A stretch of 11,548 bases of DNA, from NCBI GenBank assembly GCA_938028845.1, contig CALIZJ010000173.1:1-11548 (forward strand), given 5' to 3'. Every line of letters begins with the position of its first letter. Position 1 is the first letter of the stretch. This document shows positions 1 through 7,851 of this stretch, piece after piece. The translations under genes were made by a program, and so were the position numbers. The DNA comes from an uncultured Blautia sp. (GTDB lineage: Bacteria > Bacillota > Clostridia > Lachnospirales > Lachnospiraceae). The notes beneath the pieces are model-generated. The model made no database searches, had not been told where the DNA came from, and worked only from the letters and a program-made list of their open reading frames with translations.

Positions 1-70
1 GTCCGCCGCCTACCATTGCCGCTCCCAGTAAAATAACCGCTATGATACTTCTCACATAAACATGACGCAT
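1..70 (-). CDS. N-terminus of an unidentified exported or membrane protein (partial)
   Basis: An ATG at 70 lies 7 bases after a good AGGAGG ribosome binding site and opens a frame that runs off the left edge after about 23 codons. The visible residues are a short basic start (MRHVYVRS) followed by a hydrophobic run ending in a small-residue stretch (AAMVGGG). This fits the start of a signal peptide or a first transmembrane helix. The gene points the same way as the two-component system to its right but is separated from it by a terminator, so it is probably its own transcription unit. Too little is present to assign a family, and I do not recognise it. Confidence 0.7.
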   Translation of the reverse strand, partial: MRHVYVRSIIAVILLGAAMVGGG

Positions 71-162
71 AATTTTTCTCCTCCTACTACAATATCTTTG
101 TGGTTAAACTGCCTTTCAGTTGGTAAGTAATTCCCTATCCTGCTGTTATAGGTTCTGTACTC

Positions 163-205
163 CTTAACTTTCGTCAGCAGGTTTCTATGTCTTTATCCTA
201 ACTCA
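163..205 (-). promoter_or_regulatory. Possible LytTR/AgrA-like half-sites upstream of the edge gene
   Basis: The 226-base gap between the partial gene and the kinase gene contains, on the minus strand, AAAGTTAAG (163-171) and TGAGTTAGG (197-205). Both resemble the ACAGTTAAG-type half-site known for AgrA/LytTR regulators. Their centres are 34 bases apart, whereas the usual tandem spacing is about 21-22. I found no convincing -35/-10 pair in this gap. Apart from the terminator at its right end, I see nothing else in it. Confidence 0.22.
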
Positions 206-251
206 ATTTCCTGCTGTGTGCCGAAATGTCCACAAACTGCTGCTTTTTGAC

Positions 252-293
252 CGCAAAAAAAGACCGCAAAACATTTTTTTGCTTTGCAGTCTT
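252..293 (-). terminator. Rho-independent terminator after the sensor kinase
   Basis: An 11-bp stem (AAGACTGCAAA pairing with TTTGCGGTCTT, one U-G pair; plus-strand arms 260-270 and 283-293) is followed on the minus strand by a run of seven U. It starts 3 bases after the kinase stop codon. The plus-strand side also ends in a T run, so it may work in both directions. Confidence 0.9.
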
Positions 294-296
294 TTT

Positions 297-1598
297 TCAT
301 TTGGCAGATACTCCTTCATAAGAAAGTGTAGCAACCGCCATAAACGTAGAATCTGTAAAGGAAGTCTGTACCATCCCGTCGTATTTTTCCGCTGCTGTCT
401 GGGCGCTTTTTAATCCCCAGCCATGCAGTCCTTTTTCTTCTTTCGTAGATTGCAGGCTTCCGTCTTTGTGTATTTTTAATTCTTTTTGGAAACTGTTTTC
501 CACCTTTATGATAAGCATCTGGTTGATCCGGCGGATGGTAAGTCTGATAAAGGGTTCCTTCTCTTTTGGCATCTGACAGGCCCCTTCCAGGGCGTTATCC
601 AAGAGATTTCCCAGGATTGCACACAAATCTGCGTTCTTTATATTTGTATGATGGGGAAACTCCACCTGCGCCTGGAACTGTATTCCTTTTGACTTGGCAC
701 TGGTGCTTTTGCTGCTGATCAGATAATCCAGGGCCTCATTCCCGGTCCATGCCTTATCTGTTATCTGTTTGACCGGAACATTTAATTCATCCAGGTATTG
801 CAGGGCTTTTTCATATTTCTTCTCTATAAGGAACTGACGCAGCACCCCCATATGATTGTGAAAATCATGAAACAATTTCGCATTAGCGGCATAAGCCTGG
901 CTCAATGCGTGATAATCATGTTCCAGCAGTTCCGCCTGGGCGTCTTTCAGCTCTGCCAATTCCTTTTCCCCTTCATACTGCCGGTTCATATTAAATACAA
1001 GGACACCCATCATAAGGATAACCGCCAGGATCGTCCACATATCTATCGTATCATCAGGAATTTTCAGCACTGTCTGCTGGGAAAGGGTGATCACTCCAAG
1101 AAACTCCGCCACCGCCAAAGCCGAAACCAAAGCAAAGGCTTTCTGTGCGGATATATGGGGATCGCGAAAAAAATACAGGACAAAGGCAAGCAAAAGGATA
1201 TGCAAAAGCCAGACAGGAATCTGCCCATAAAAGGTTTCCGGATCAAGAAACTTTGGAGAACGGAACCATATACCCAGCCCTGCTGAAAAAAGGAACTCCC
1301 AGAAAGCAGCCGCTGTCTCATAAAAAACCGCCACAAACAAGCTCATCCGCACATCCGCCTTTTGTATCCGGCCGGCCCAAAAAGTAATCCAGATCGTCTC
1401 AAGGGCCAAGGCATAAAAATCCGGCAGCGCAAAAAAAGCAAGAAGCAGGGAAATCCCCGCCGCCCCGGCTATACAGGCAGCACAGCTTTTCTTCCCAGGC
1501 ACCCTGGCAGATAAAACCCAGGACAATAAAACAAAGCAGGCAAACATCCGCACACTTCCAGTTACCATATGTGAACATACAAGCATCCACTCTGTCAT
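297..1598 (-). CDS. AgrC-like GHKL sensor histidine kinase
   Basis: Probable membrane sensor of a quorum-sensing/peptide-type two-component system, phosphorylating the LytTR regulator encoded just upstream. With the ATG at 1598 it is 433 aa. Residues 1-205 are largely hydrophobic, consistent with about six membrane helices. A charged, probably coiled-coil linker follows (about 205-240). The HisKA-like helix contains FHDFHNH, where H244 in the HD pair is the likely phosphoacceptor. The GHKL ATPase shows an N box at GNLLDNALEGA (330-340) and a G box at GLHGWGLKSA (390-399). The ATG overlaps the regulator stop as ATGA, which is why I prefer it to a TTG five codons earlier. No AgrB or AgrD partner is visible, so the ligand is unknown. 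Confidence 0.9.
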   Translation of the reverse strand: MTEWMLVCSHMVTGSVRMFACFVLLSWVLSARVPGKKSCAACIAGAAGISLLLAFFALPDFYALALETIWITFWAGRIQKADVRMSLFVAVFYETAAAFWEFLFSAGLGIWFRSPKFLDPETFYGQIPVWLLHILLLAFVLYFFRDPHISAQKAFALVSALAVAEFLGVITLSQQTVLKIPDDTIDMWTILAVILMMGVLVFNMNRQYEGEKELAELKDAQAELLEHDYHALSQAYAANAKLFHDFHNHMGVLRQFLIEKKYEKALQYLDELNVPVKQITDKAWTGNEALDYLISSKSTSAKSKGIQFQAQVEFPHHTNIKNADLCAILGNLLDNALEGACQMPKEKEPFIRLTIRRINQMLIIKVENSFQKELKIHKDGSLQSTKEEKGLHGWGLKSAQTAAEKYDGMVQTSFTDSTFMAVATLSYEGVSAK

Positions 1599-2314
1599 AT
1601 ATGCATCCCCCAATACCTGTTGATCTGTGCTTTCACATCCTGAAGATGAGAACGGCTGATGGGAAGGACCGTTCCGTCTTTAAGTACAGCCGAACCTTCT
1701 TTGATCTGCATAATGTGGATCATATTGACAATACAGCCCCGGTCAATATAAATAAACTCTTCTGTTCCCAGCTCTTCATAAACCTGCTGGAGACTCTTCC
1801 TCACCTTAGACACTCCGTCCTTTTTTATGATCCTGCTGTTTTTTCCTTCCCGCTCTATATAATGGATCTCTTTGTAAGGAATCCGCTCCAGCCTGCTGTT
1901 TGTCTGAATGGTAAAGGTCTTTCCCTCTTCCAGTCCAAGAAGTTTTACCGCATCCAATACGGCGGCGGGCAGGCGCCTTTCCAGGTCATTTTTCGGCACA
2001 TACCGGAAAATAGAAAGCTCGAAAGCGTCAATGGCGTATTCCACATGGGAGGTGATAAAGATAATCTTTATATTTGGAAGATAGGGCTTTATTTTTTTCG
2101 CAAGCTCCATCCCTGTACTTCCCGGCATCTCAATATCCAGCAGGATCAGGTCAAAGAAAAAATGGTCTTCTGTAATGTCATAGAGAAGATTTTCACTGGT
2201 GGTATAGGTGAAGATTTCCCCCATACTTCCGCAGCTGTGCAGACATTCTTCTGTAATTCTTTTATGTAGAGAAACCGCCTTCTCTTCATCATCGCAAACT
2301 GCAATCCGCAGCAT
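1595..2314 (-). CDS. LytTR-family response regulator (AgrA/LytR type)
   Basis: A DNA-binding transcription regulator of 239 aa. Residues 1-120 form a receiver domain with the acidic pair D8/D9, the phosphoacceptor D60 in LLDIEMPG, T88 and K108. A LytTR DNA-binding domain occupies about 133-235, with VRKSLQQVYEEL and the typical YIDRGCIVN and LPISRSH segments. The start ATG follows a GAGGTGAT ribosome binding site. It overlaps the kinase gene by 4 bases, so the two are translationally coupled and almost certainly a cognate pair. All phosphorylation residues are present, in contrast to the ANTAR protein elsewhere in the window. Its targets cannot be read from the sequence. The closest candidate is the secreted-protein gene at the left edge. 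Confidence 0.93.
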   Translation of the reverse strand: MLRIAVCDDEEKAVSLHKRITEECLHSCGSMGEIFTYTTSENLLYDITEDHFFFDLILLDIEMPGSTGMELAKKIKPYLPNIKIIFITSHVEYAIDAFELSIFRYVPKNDLERRLPAAVLDAVKLLGLEEGKTFTIQTNSRLERIPYKEIHYIEREGKNSRIIKKDGVSKVRKSLQQVYEELGTEEFIYIDRGCIVNMIHIMQIKEGSAVLKDGTVLPISRSHLQDVKAQINRYWGMHI

Positions 2315-2344
2315 AAGATCACCTCTGAAACATCATCATATTTT

Positions 2345-3106
2345 CTAATTTTTTTCTGCCATGACGCTATTTTCTAATAGGTCATATAATTCTTTTGTCT
2401 CCTTTTCGGTCTTACCATTTACCGCGACAATTCCAGATGCCGTTTCCATGACAACGCGGTCGCTGCACTGAGCATATGCGTACAGCAGATAATCTCCATA
2501 TTCGCTGTTTCTAAAATGTCCTGCCAAAAGCCGGGCCCCGCCAAAACCATTTGTTCTTCGTCCGGAAGGAACATCTTCCGCATAAGTAACCGACTCAATA
2601 TCTTTTATGTCTATGTTTTTATCCGGCCAATAGGAAACCTGTATTTCTATGGTATCCCCGTTTACTTTTACCTGTACATCCCCGGTAAAAACAAAAAAAC
2701 CAGCGACTGCAAAAATCACCACCGTAAACACGATGCTTCCTTTTTTAGCTAAAGTCATCCGGGGTTTTTCCTTTATAAGCTCCTTAGCTGTTCCTGTCCC
2801 TTCTTTGGGTTTTGCTGTACACTTTGTATTTAAAAGTATGAGCATGACCACAATATCCACGCATATGATAACCATGAAAGCCATCGGCATCCAATATGGC
2901 ATATTTTTTTCAAATGCTCCCAATAAAAAAAGCATTCCTGTGATTACAGCCATTCCTGCTCCGGTAATGCGGCACAGCTTTTTTTCATCGTATTTTTCTT
3001 TTTCCTCTTTGCTTGCGGTGTTATAGCCTGCTATCAGAAAACCTCCCCGGCCGGATAAAAGCACGCCGGACAAAAGCGCAAAGAGTATTCCAATGACCCA
3101 TACCAT
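2345..3106 (-). CDS. DUF3784-type membrane protein with extracytoplasmic PH-like domain
   Basis: A 253-aa membrane protein of unknown function. The N-terminal part (residues 1-95) has three hydrophobic segments around GFLIAGYNTASKEEKEKYD, a pattern I associate with the DUF3784 family. A fourth hydrophobic segment lies at about 123-141. The C-terminal part (about 142-250), containing PSGRRTNGFGG and GHFRNSEYGDY, resembles the bacterial PH-like domains often attached to such proteins. The ATG at 3106 follows an AAGGTGAT site. The gene is first of three: 30 bases separate its stop from the response regulator, and no terminator lies between. Inference: it may modulate or respond to the two-component system. 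The family assignment is from memory of sequence patterns. Confidence 0.75.
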   Translation of the reverse strand: MVWVIGILFALLSGVLLSGRGGFLIAGYNTASKEEKEKYDEKKLCRITGAGMAVITGMLFLLGAFEKNMPYWMPMAFMVIICVDIVVMLILLNTKCTAKPKEGTGTAKELIKEKPRMTLAKKGSIVFTVVIFAVAGFFVFTGDVQVKVNGDTIEIQVSYWPDKNIDIKDIESVTYAEDVPSGRRTNGFGGARLLAGHFRNSEYGDYLLYAYAQCSDRVVMETASGIVAVNGKTEKETKELYDLLENSVMAEKN

Positions 3107-3201
3107 AAAATCACCTTCTCCTTCCTCTATGGACGATAAAGAAACTGCTCCTGCAAACGCCCAAGCAGGTTCCTCTCTTTCCGCATTTTTGTTTTGTCAC
3201 T

Positions 3202-3231
3202 ATTATAGCAAAATATCCGAATATATACCAA
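3202..3231 (-). promoter_or_regulatory. Sigma-A promoter for the DUF3784-lytTR-kinase unit
   Basis: On the minus strand, TTGGTA (3226-3231) is followed after 18 bases by an extended -10, TGCTATAAT (hexamer 3202-3207). The expected start near 3195 leaves a leader of about 90 bases before the DUF3784 gene. The leader contains one modest hairpin with CCTGC/GCAGG arms (3150-3154 and 3165-3169). Confidence 0.75.
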
Positions 3232-3269
3232 GCTTTTTCAGATTCTTTTCCGAAGAATTCATTTTTGTT

Positions 3270-3323
3270 AAAACAAAAAACGGCAGAAAGCACAGGTCCA
3301 ACCGAACCTATTCTTTCTGCCGT
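3270..3323 (-). terminator. Strong rho-independent terminator after dapL
   Basis: An 11-bp perfect stem (ACGGCAGAAAG with its complement, plus-strand arms 3280-3290 and 3313-3323) with further pairing inside its loop is followed on the minus strand by TTTTTTGTTTT. It lies 25 bases past the dapL stop and separates the tRNA-amidation/dapL operon from the signalling unit. Confidence 0.95.
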
Positions 3324-3348
3324 AAAACATCCCTGCTTGCCTTCAGCT

Positions 3349-4563
3349 TTACAGTCTGGCAATCCTCTCAATAGCCTCCACTGTATTTTCATATGTTCCG
3401 AAAGCAGTCAGACGGAAAAAGCCCTCTCCGTGAGCGCCAAAGCCAGAGCCTGGAGTTCCCACTACTTTTGCTTTCTCAAGGAGATAATCAAAAAACTCCC
3501 AGGAAGTCATTTTATCCGGTGTCTTAAGCCAGATATACGGAGCGTTTACGCCTCCGGATACGCTGTATCCAGCCTCCTTTAACCCTTCGTAGATGGTCTT
3601 TGCATTGCGCATGTAATAAGCAACCTGCTCTTTTAACTGTGCCTTTCCTTCTGGGGAATAAACCGCTTCCCCTGCTCTCTGGACAATGTAAGGAGCGCCA
3701 TTAAATTTCGTTCCATGGCGTCTAGCCCAAAGGCTGTGCAGGGATACACCATCCCGCTCCAAAACTTTCGGCACTACAGTAAAGCCAAGACGAACTCCTG
3801 TAAAGCCTGCGTTTTTAGAAAAGCTGCGGATCTCAATAGCACAGGTCTTAGCGCCGCTGCATTCATAGATGCTGTGAGGCACGTCATCCTCTGTGATATA
3901 CGCCTCGTAGGCAGCATCGTAAATGATCACCGCGCCAATTTTATTGGCATAATCCACCCACTCCTGAAGCTGCTCTTTGCGAATAGCAGAACCGGTGGGA
4001 TTGTTAGGGAAGCAAAGATAGATAAGATCCGGATCTTCCTTTGGGAATTCCGGCAAAAATCCATTTTCCTCCCGGCAAGGCATATAGATCATTCCATCGA
4101 AATTTTCTCTGGATGGATTGTATTCTCCTGTTCTTCCTGCCATAACGTTCGTGTCCACATAAACAGGATAAACCGGGTCGCACACAGCCACCTTATTATC
4201 CAGGCCAAAGATTTCCTGGATGTTTCCGGAATCGCTCTTCGCTCCGTCGGAAACGAAAATTTCATCCGGGGCGATATCACAGCCTCTGCTCTTATAATCA
4301 TTCTCAGCTATGGTATTTCTTAAAAATTCATAGCCAAGATCCGGCGCATATCCATGAAAAGTTTCTCCGTGAGCCATCTCGTCCACTGCCTTATGAAGGG
4401 ACTCAATGATCGCCGGCGCAAGGGGCTGGGTCACATCACCAATTCCAAGACGGATGATCTTATCCTGGGGATGCGCCTCCTGATAGGCAGCCACCTTTTT
4501 TGCAATATTGGAAAACAAATAGCTTCCCGGCAGTTTTAAGTAATTTTTGTTTACTGTTACCAT
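3349..4563 (-). CDS. dapL: LL-diaminopimelate aminotransferase
   Basis: A PLP-dependent cytosolic aminotransferase that converts tetrahydrodipicolinate, with glutamate as amino donor, directly to LL-2,6-diaminopimelate for lysine and peptidoglycan synthesis. The 404-aa length fits the family. Visible features are the N-terminal NYLKLPGSYLFSNIAKKV signature, NNPTG (187-191), the PLP-contacting YDAAYEA segment with D216, and the Schiff-base lysine K250 in SFSKNAGFTGVRLG. FFRLTAFG near the end matches the carboxylate-binding region. The ATG follows AGGAG at about 8 bases. It begins 49 bases after gatB with no terminator between, so it is probably the last gene of the aspS-gatCAB transcript. The link is logical, since both draw on aspartate and glutamate pools. 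DapL replaces the succinylase or acetylase steps and is common in Clostridia. Confidence 0.95.
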   Translation of the reverse strand: MVTVNKNYLKLPGSYLFSNIAKKVAAYQEAHPQDKIIRLGIGDVTQPLAPAIIESLHKAVDEMAHGETFHGYAPDLGYEFLRNTIAENDYKSRGCDIAPDEIFVSDGAKSDSGNIQEIFGLDNKVAVCDPVYPVYVDTNVMAGRTGEYNPSRENFDGMIYMPCREENGFLPEFPKEDPDLIYLCFPNNPTGSAIRKEQLQEWVDYANKIGAVIIYDAAYEAYITEDDVPHSIYECSGAKTCAIEIRSFSKNAGFTGVRLGFTVVPKVLERDGVSLHSLWARRHGTKFNGAPYIVQRAGEAVYSPEGKAQLKEQVAYYMRNAKTIYEGLKEAGYSVSGGVNAPYIWLKTPDKMTSWEFFDYLLEKAKVVGTPGSGFGAHGEGFFRLTAFGTYENTVEAIERIARL

Positions 4564-4612
4564 AATGTATTCTCCTCATCCATTTTTATTTTTCGGTATT
4601 TCATAAAACCGT

Positions 4613-6055
4613 TCACTGCTTTCTTTTTTCGATCTCATCGGTCAGAGCCTTTCTTACAGCGTCCGGGCTTGCCTTGCCCTTCAATTCCCGCATCATCTGT
4701 CCGACAAAAAATCCAAAGACTTTTTCCTTTCCGGAAAGGAGCTCAGCTAACGGACCTGGATTCTCCTCAAGGATCTTTTCCAAGGTCTTGGTTAAAAGGC
4801 CCTCGTCCTCTATGATTTTAAGACCTTTTTCCTCAATATACAAGACCGGATTTACATCATTCTGAAAAATTTCCTCAAAAACCTTCTTGGCATTCTGAGG
4901 ACTTACCTCTTTTTTATCAACCATAAAGAGCAGATCCGACATATGAGAAGGGGTAAACTGTACCTTTTCCGGATCCATTCCCTTTTCTTTTATCAGGCGG
5001 AATACCTCCACCATAAACCAGTTCGCAGGTTTTTTCGGATCTCCGTAAAGCTTTACCACCTCTTCAAAAAGGGCGGCCAGATGGGGGGATTCTGTCAAGA
5101 GTCCTGCATCGTAAGAAGAAAGCCCCAGTTCCTTTTGATAGCGCTCCCGTTTTTCTTCCCGAAGCTCCGGCTGTGCCTGGCGAAGCTCCTGGATCCATTC
5201 ATCGCTGATGTGCACAGGAGGAAGATCCGGATCCGGGAAATAGCGGTAATCCTTGGCGTCTTCTTTGGAACGCATGGCGTAAGAATACTCTTTATTGTCG
5301 TCCCACCGTCTGGTTTCCTGGATCACAGGCCTTCCTTCCTCTAAAAGCTCTATCTGCCGTTCCCGCTCCCCTTCAATGGCTCTGGCGATAGCTTTAAAGG
5401 AGTTCAGGTTTTTCATTTCCGTCCTGGTCCCAAAGTCCTCTGTCCCTGCTTCCCGCACAGAAAGGTTTACATCCGCGCGCATGGATCCCTCCTGAAGCTT
5501 ACAGTCGGAAATCCCAAGATACTGCATCATAAAGCGCAGCTTTTCCAGGTAAGCGATTACTTCCTCCGAGCTTCTCATATCCGGTTCGGACACGATCTCG
5601 ATCAAGGGAACGCCGCTTCGGTTATAGTCCACCAAAGAACAGTCTTCCCACTCGTCATGGATCAGTTTTCCCGCATCCTCCTCCATATGCATTTCATGGA
5701 TACGGATCTTTTTCTTTCCGGCAGAGGTTTCGATCTCTACAAATCCGTCATAGCAGATGGGAAGGTAGAGCTGTGAGATCTGATAGTTCTGAGGATTATC
5801 CGGATAAAAATAATTCTTTCTGTCAAATTTACAATACTGATTGATCTTGCAGTTAGCGGCGATCCCCGCTTTCAGGGCATACTCCACTACCTTTTTATTC
5901 AAAACAGGAAGAGAGCCCGGCATTCCCGTACACACCGGACAGGTATGGGTATTCGGCGCTCCTCCGAATTCTGTAGAACAGCCGCAGAAAATTTTCGTCT
6001 TTGTGGAAAGCTCCACATGCACTTCCAGGCCGATCACGGTCTCATACTGTTTCAT
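4613..6055 (-). CDS. gatB: Asp-tRNA(Asn)/Glu-tRNA(Gln) amidotransferase subunit B
   Basis: The tRNA-binding, kinase-like subunit of GatCAB. It activates the side-chain carboxylate of mischarged Asp-tRNA(Asn) or Glu-tRNA(Gln) with ATP and then accepts ammonia from GatA. The N-terminal IGLEVHVEL signature, the four presumed zinc cysteines (CGC and CPVC), GMPGSLPVLN and the DYNRSGVPLIEIVSEPD block are all present. The C-terminal YqeY-like tail ends in FGFFVGQMMRELKGKASP. The length is 480 aa from the ATG at 6055. A GTG one codon upstream (6058) is also possible, because the AGGAGG lies inside the end of gatA at 6 bases from GTG and 9 from ATG. Either way the start overlaps the gatA stop, giving tight translational coupling that fits 1:1 assembly. 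Confidence 0.96.
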   Translation of the reverse strand: MKQYETVIGLEVHVELSTKTKIFCGCSTEFGGAPNTHTCPVCTGMPGSLPVLNKKVVEYALKAGIAANCKINQYCKFDRKNYFYPDNPQNYQISQLYLPICYDGFVEIETSAGKKKIRIHEMHMEEDAGKLIHDEWEDCSLVDYNRSGVPLIEIVSEPDMRSSEEVIAYLEKLRFMMQYLGISDCKLQEGSMRADVNLSVREAGTEDFGTRTEMKNLNSFKAIARAIEGERERQIELLEEGRPVIQETRRWDDNKEYSYAMRSKEDAKDYRYFPDPDLPPVHISDEWIQELRQAQPELREEKRERYQKELGLSSYDAGLLTESPHLAALFEEVVKLYGDPKKPANWFMVEVFRLIKEKGMDPEKVQFTPSHMSDLLFMVDKKEVSPQNAKKVFEEIFQNDVNPVLYIEEKGLKIIEDEGLLTKTLEKILEENPGPLAELLSGKEKVFGFFVGQMMRELKGKASPDAVRKALTDEIEKRKQ

Positions 6056-7524
6056 CACATCTCACCTCCTGCTTTCGGCATGGGAAAATCTCCCCGTATT
6101 TTTTCGTAGGCCATAGCCGCTCTAAAGATTTTTTGTTCCTGGAAGCAGTCTCCGATCATCTGGATCCCCACCGGCAGTCCCTCGCTGCTTATCCCGCAGG
6201 GTACGGTTATGCCCGGCAGGCCGCATAAGTTTACAGCCACCGTATAAATATCTCCCAGATACATAGCCAGAGGATCTTTCAGGCTTTCCCCGATCTTCGG
6301 CGCCGTATAAGGAGCTGCCGGGGCCAGGAGGACATCGTATTTTTCAAAGGCTTTGTCAAATTCCTGTTTGATCAATGCCTTTGTCCTTAAGGCCTTCAGA
6401 TAATAGGCGTCGTAATATCCGGCGCTTAATACAAAGGAACCTAAAAGGATACGTCTCCTGACTTCCTCCCCGAAGCCTTCTGTCCTGGTCTTTTTATACA
6501 TGTCATGAAGGCCCTCGTAATCCTTTGCCCTGAATCCATACTTTACTCCATCGAACCGCTCCAGATTGGAGCTGGCCTCCGCACATGCGATGATATAATA
6601 TGCAGGGATCGTGTATTCTGTCGTGTCCATAGAGAAAAATTCTACAATAGCTCCTCTTGAAGTAAGGGTTTTCAGCATTTCCATGAAAGCGTCCTTTACC
6701 TGGGGGCTTAGCCCTTCTGAAAGATATTCCTTTGGTATGCCGAATTTCATTCCCATAAGGCTTCCCGCCTCCAGAGAAGAAAAGTCTTCTCCCTTTCTTT
6801 CCAGAGAGGTGCTGTCCTTTTCGTCATGTCCGGCTATCACCTGAAGGAGGGCCGCACAGTCGGCCGCATTTTTTCCAACCGGCCCGATCTGATCCAAAGA
6901 GGAAGCGTATGCCACCAGTCCGTAACGGGATACAGTCCCGTATGTAGGCTTGATCCCTGTTACGCCGCAGAAGGCGCTTGGCTGCCGGATGGAGCCGCCG
7001 GTGTCGGAGCCAAGGGCAAGATACGTTTCTCCTGCCGCAACCGCCGCGCAGGAGCCTCCGGAAGAACCTCCCGGCACATGGGAAAGATTCCAGGGATTTC
7101 TTGTGACGCCGTAGGCGGAAGTCTCTGTAGTGCTGCCCATGGCAAACTCATCCATATTAGTCTTTCCTATGATGACCATTCCCGCATCATTGAGATGGTC
7201 GATCACTGCGGCATTGTACTGAGGGATAAAATTCTCCAGTATCCTGGAGGCACAGGTGGTCCGTTTTCCCTTGATGCAGATATTGTCCTTTACCGCAATG
7301 GGTACGCCTGCCAGTGGTCCCTGATAGATTCCCTCATCTATACCTTTTTGCACTTCTTTTGCTCTTTTTAAAGCTTCTTTTTTATATATATCCAAATATG
7401 CATGGACGTTGTCTTCTTTTTTTTCTATCTGGTCAAAAACCTGTTTCACTGCGTCTGTCACGCCGATCTGTCGCTGCTTTATTTTTTTCCCCAGCTCAAG
7501 GGCTGTCATTGTCCCTAAATCCAT
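6055..7524 (-). CDS. gatA: Asp-tRNA(Asn)/Glu-tRNA(Gln) amidotransferase subunit A (glutaminase)
   Basis: An amidase-signature enzyme that hydrolyses glutamine and channels the ammonia to GatB. The 489-aa protein carries the full Ser-cisSer-Lys triad at the same numbers as the well-studied staphylococcal enzyme: K79 in GVPIAVKDN, S154 in PGGSSGGS and S178 in GSDTGGSIRQP. The C-terminal LPGITVPCG region is also typical. The ATG at 7524 follows AGGAGG at 7 bases. It starts 11 bases after gatC and overlaps gatB. The glutamine it consumes is the product of the glnA gene upstream, which makes the neighbourhood metabolically coherent. Nothing is missing or truncated. Confidence 0.97.
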   Translation of the reverse strand: MDLGTMTALELGKKIKQRQIGVTDAVKQVFDQIEKKEDNVHAYLDIYKKEALKRAKEVQKGIDEGIYQGPLAGVPIAVKDNICIKGKRTTCASRILENFIPQYNAAVIDHLNDAGMVIIGKTNMDEFAMGSTTETSAYGVTRNPWNLSHVPGGSSGGSCAAVAAGETYLALGSDTGGSIRQPSAFCGVTGIKPTYGTVSRYGLVAYASSLDQIGPVGKNAADCAALLQVIAGHDEKDSTSLERKGEDFSSLEAGSLMGMKFGIPKEYLSEGLSPQVKDAFMEMLKTLTSRGAIVEFFSMDTTEYTIPAYYIIACAEASSNLERFDGVKYGFRAKDYEGLHDMYKKTRTEGFGEEVRRRILLGSFVLSAGYYDAYYLKALRTKALIKQEFDKAFEKYDVLLAPAAPYTAPKIGESLKDPLAMYLGDIYTVAVNLCGLPGITVPCGISSEGLPVGIQMIGDCFQEQKIFRAAMAYEKIRGDFPMPKAGGEM

Positions 7525-7535
7525 ATTTACGCCTC

Positions 7536-7829
7536 CTATCCAATGGTCTTGGGAACCTGATATTGTCCGTCTTTTTCCTTAGGCGCGTTGGCAAGCATTG
7601 CTTCCCGCGCATTCCCATTAGTGACCACATCTTCCCGGAATACGTTCTTGTCTCCGAAAATATGGGACAGGGGCTCTGCCTTGCTGGTGTCCAGCTCCTG
7701 CAGCTTTTCTACATAATCCAGCATTTTCTGCATTTCCTGCTTTGCCTTTTCCCGTTCTTCCCCCTCAAGGGAAAGCTTTGCCAGGATACATACATTTTCC
7801 ATTGTCTCTTCGTCAATCTGCTTTGCCAT
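7536..7829 (-). CDS. gatC: Asp-tRNA(Asn)/Glu-tRNA(Gln) amidotransferase subunit C
   Basis: A small structural subunit that wraps around the GatA-GatB interface and stabilises the complex. It is 97 aa, the usual size. The family pattern is visible as an N-terminal helix (VCILAKLSL), the LDYVEKLQELDTSKAEPL block, the RED motif and the C-terminal end ANAPKEKDGQYQVPKTIG. The ATG at 7829 has a GGGAGG site 8 bases upstream and lies 22 bases after aspS. The gene order aspS-gatC-gatA-gatB links the mischarging synthetase directly to the amidating enzyme. Confidence 0.95.
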   Translation of the reverse strand: MAKQIDEETMENVCILAKLSLEGEEREKAKQEMQKMLDYVEKLQELDTSKAEPLSHIFGDKNVFREDVVTNGNAREAMLANAPKEKDGQYQVPKTIG

Positions 7830-7851
7830 GATCCATACCTCCCAAAATTTT

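Noticed and set aside
248..270. Direct repeat of GACCGCAAAA near the kinase terminator
   Set aside because: Two short copies next to each other, one being the terminator arm. Probably local sequence drift rather than a functional repeat.
1571..2269. Long plus-strand open frame of 232 codons opposite the response regulator
   Set aside because: It has no ribosome binding site or recognisable family, and it lies wholly opposite a clear LytTR regulator. It is a shadow of that gene's codon pattern.
4564..4612. Possible terminator between gatB and dapL (CGGT...ACCG)
   Set aside because: The stem is only about 4 bp and is followed by an A-rich, not U-rich, stretch on the transcribed strand.
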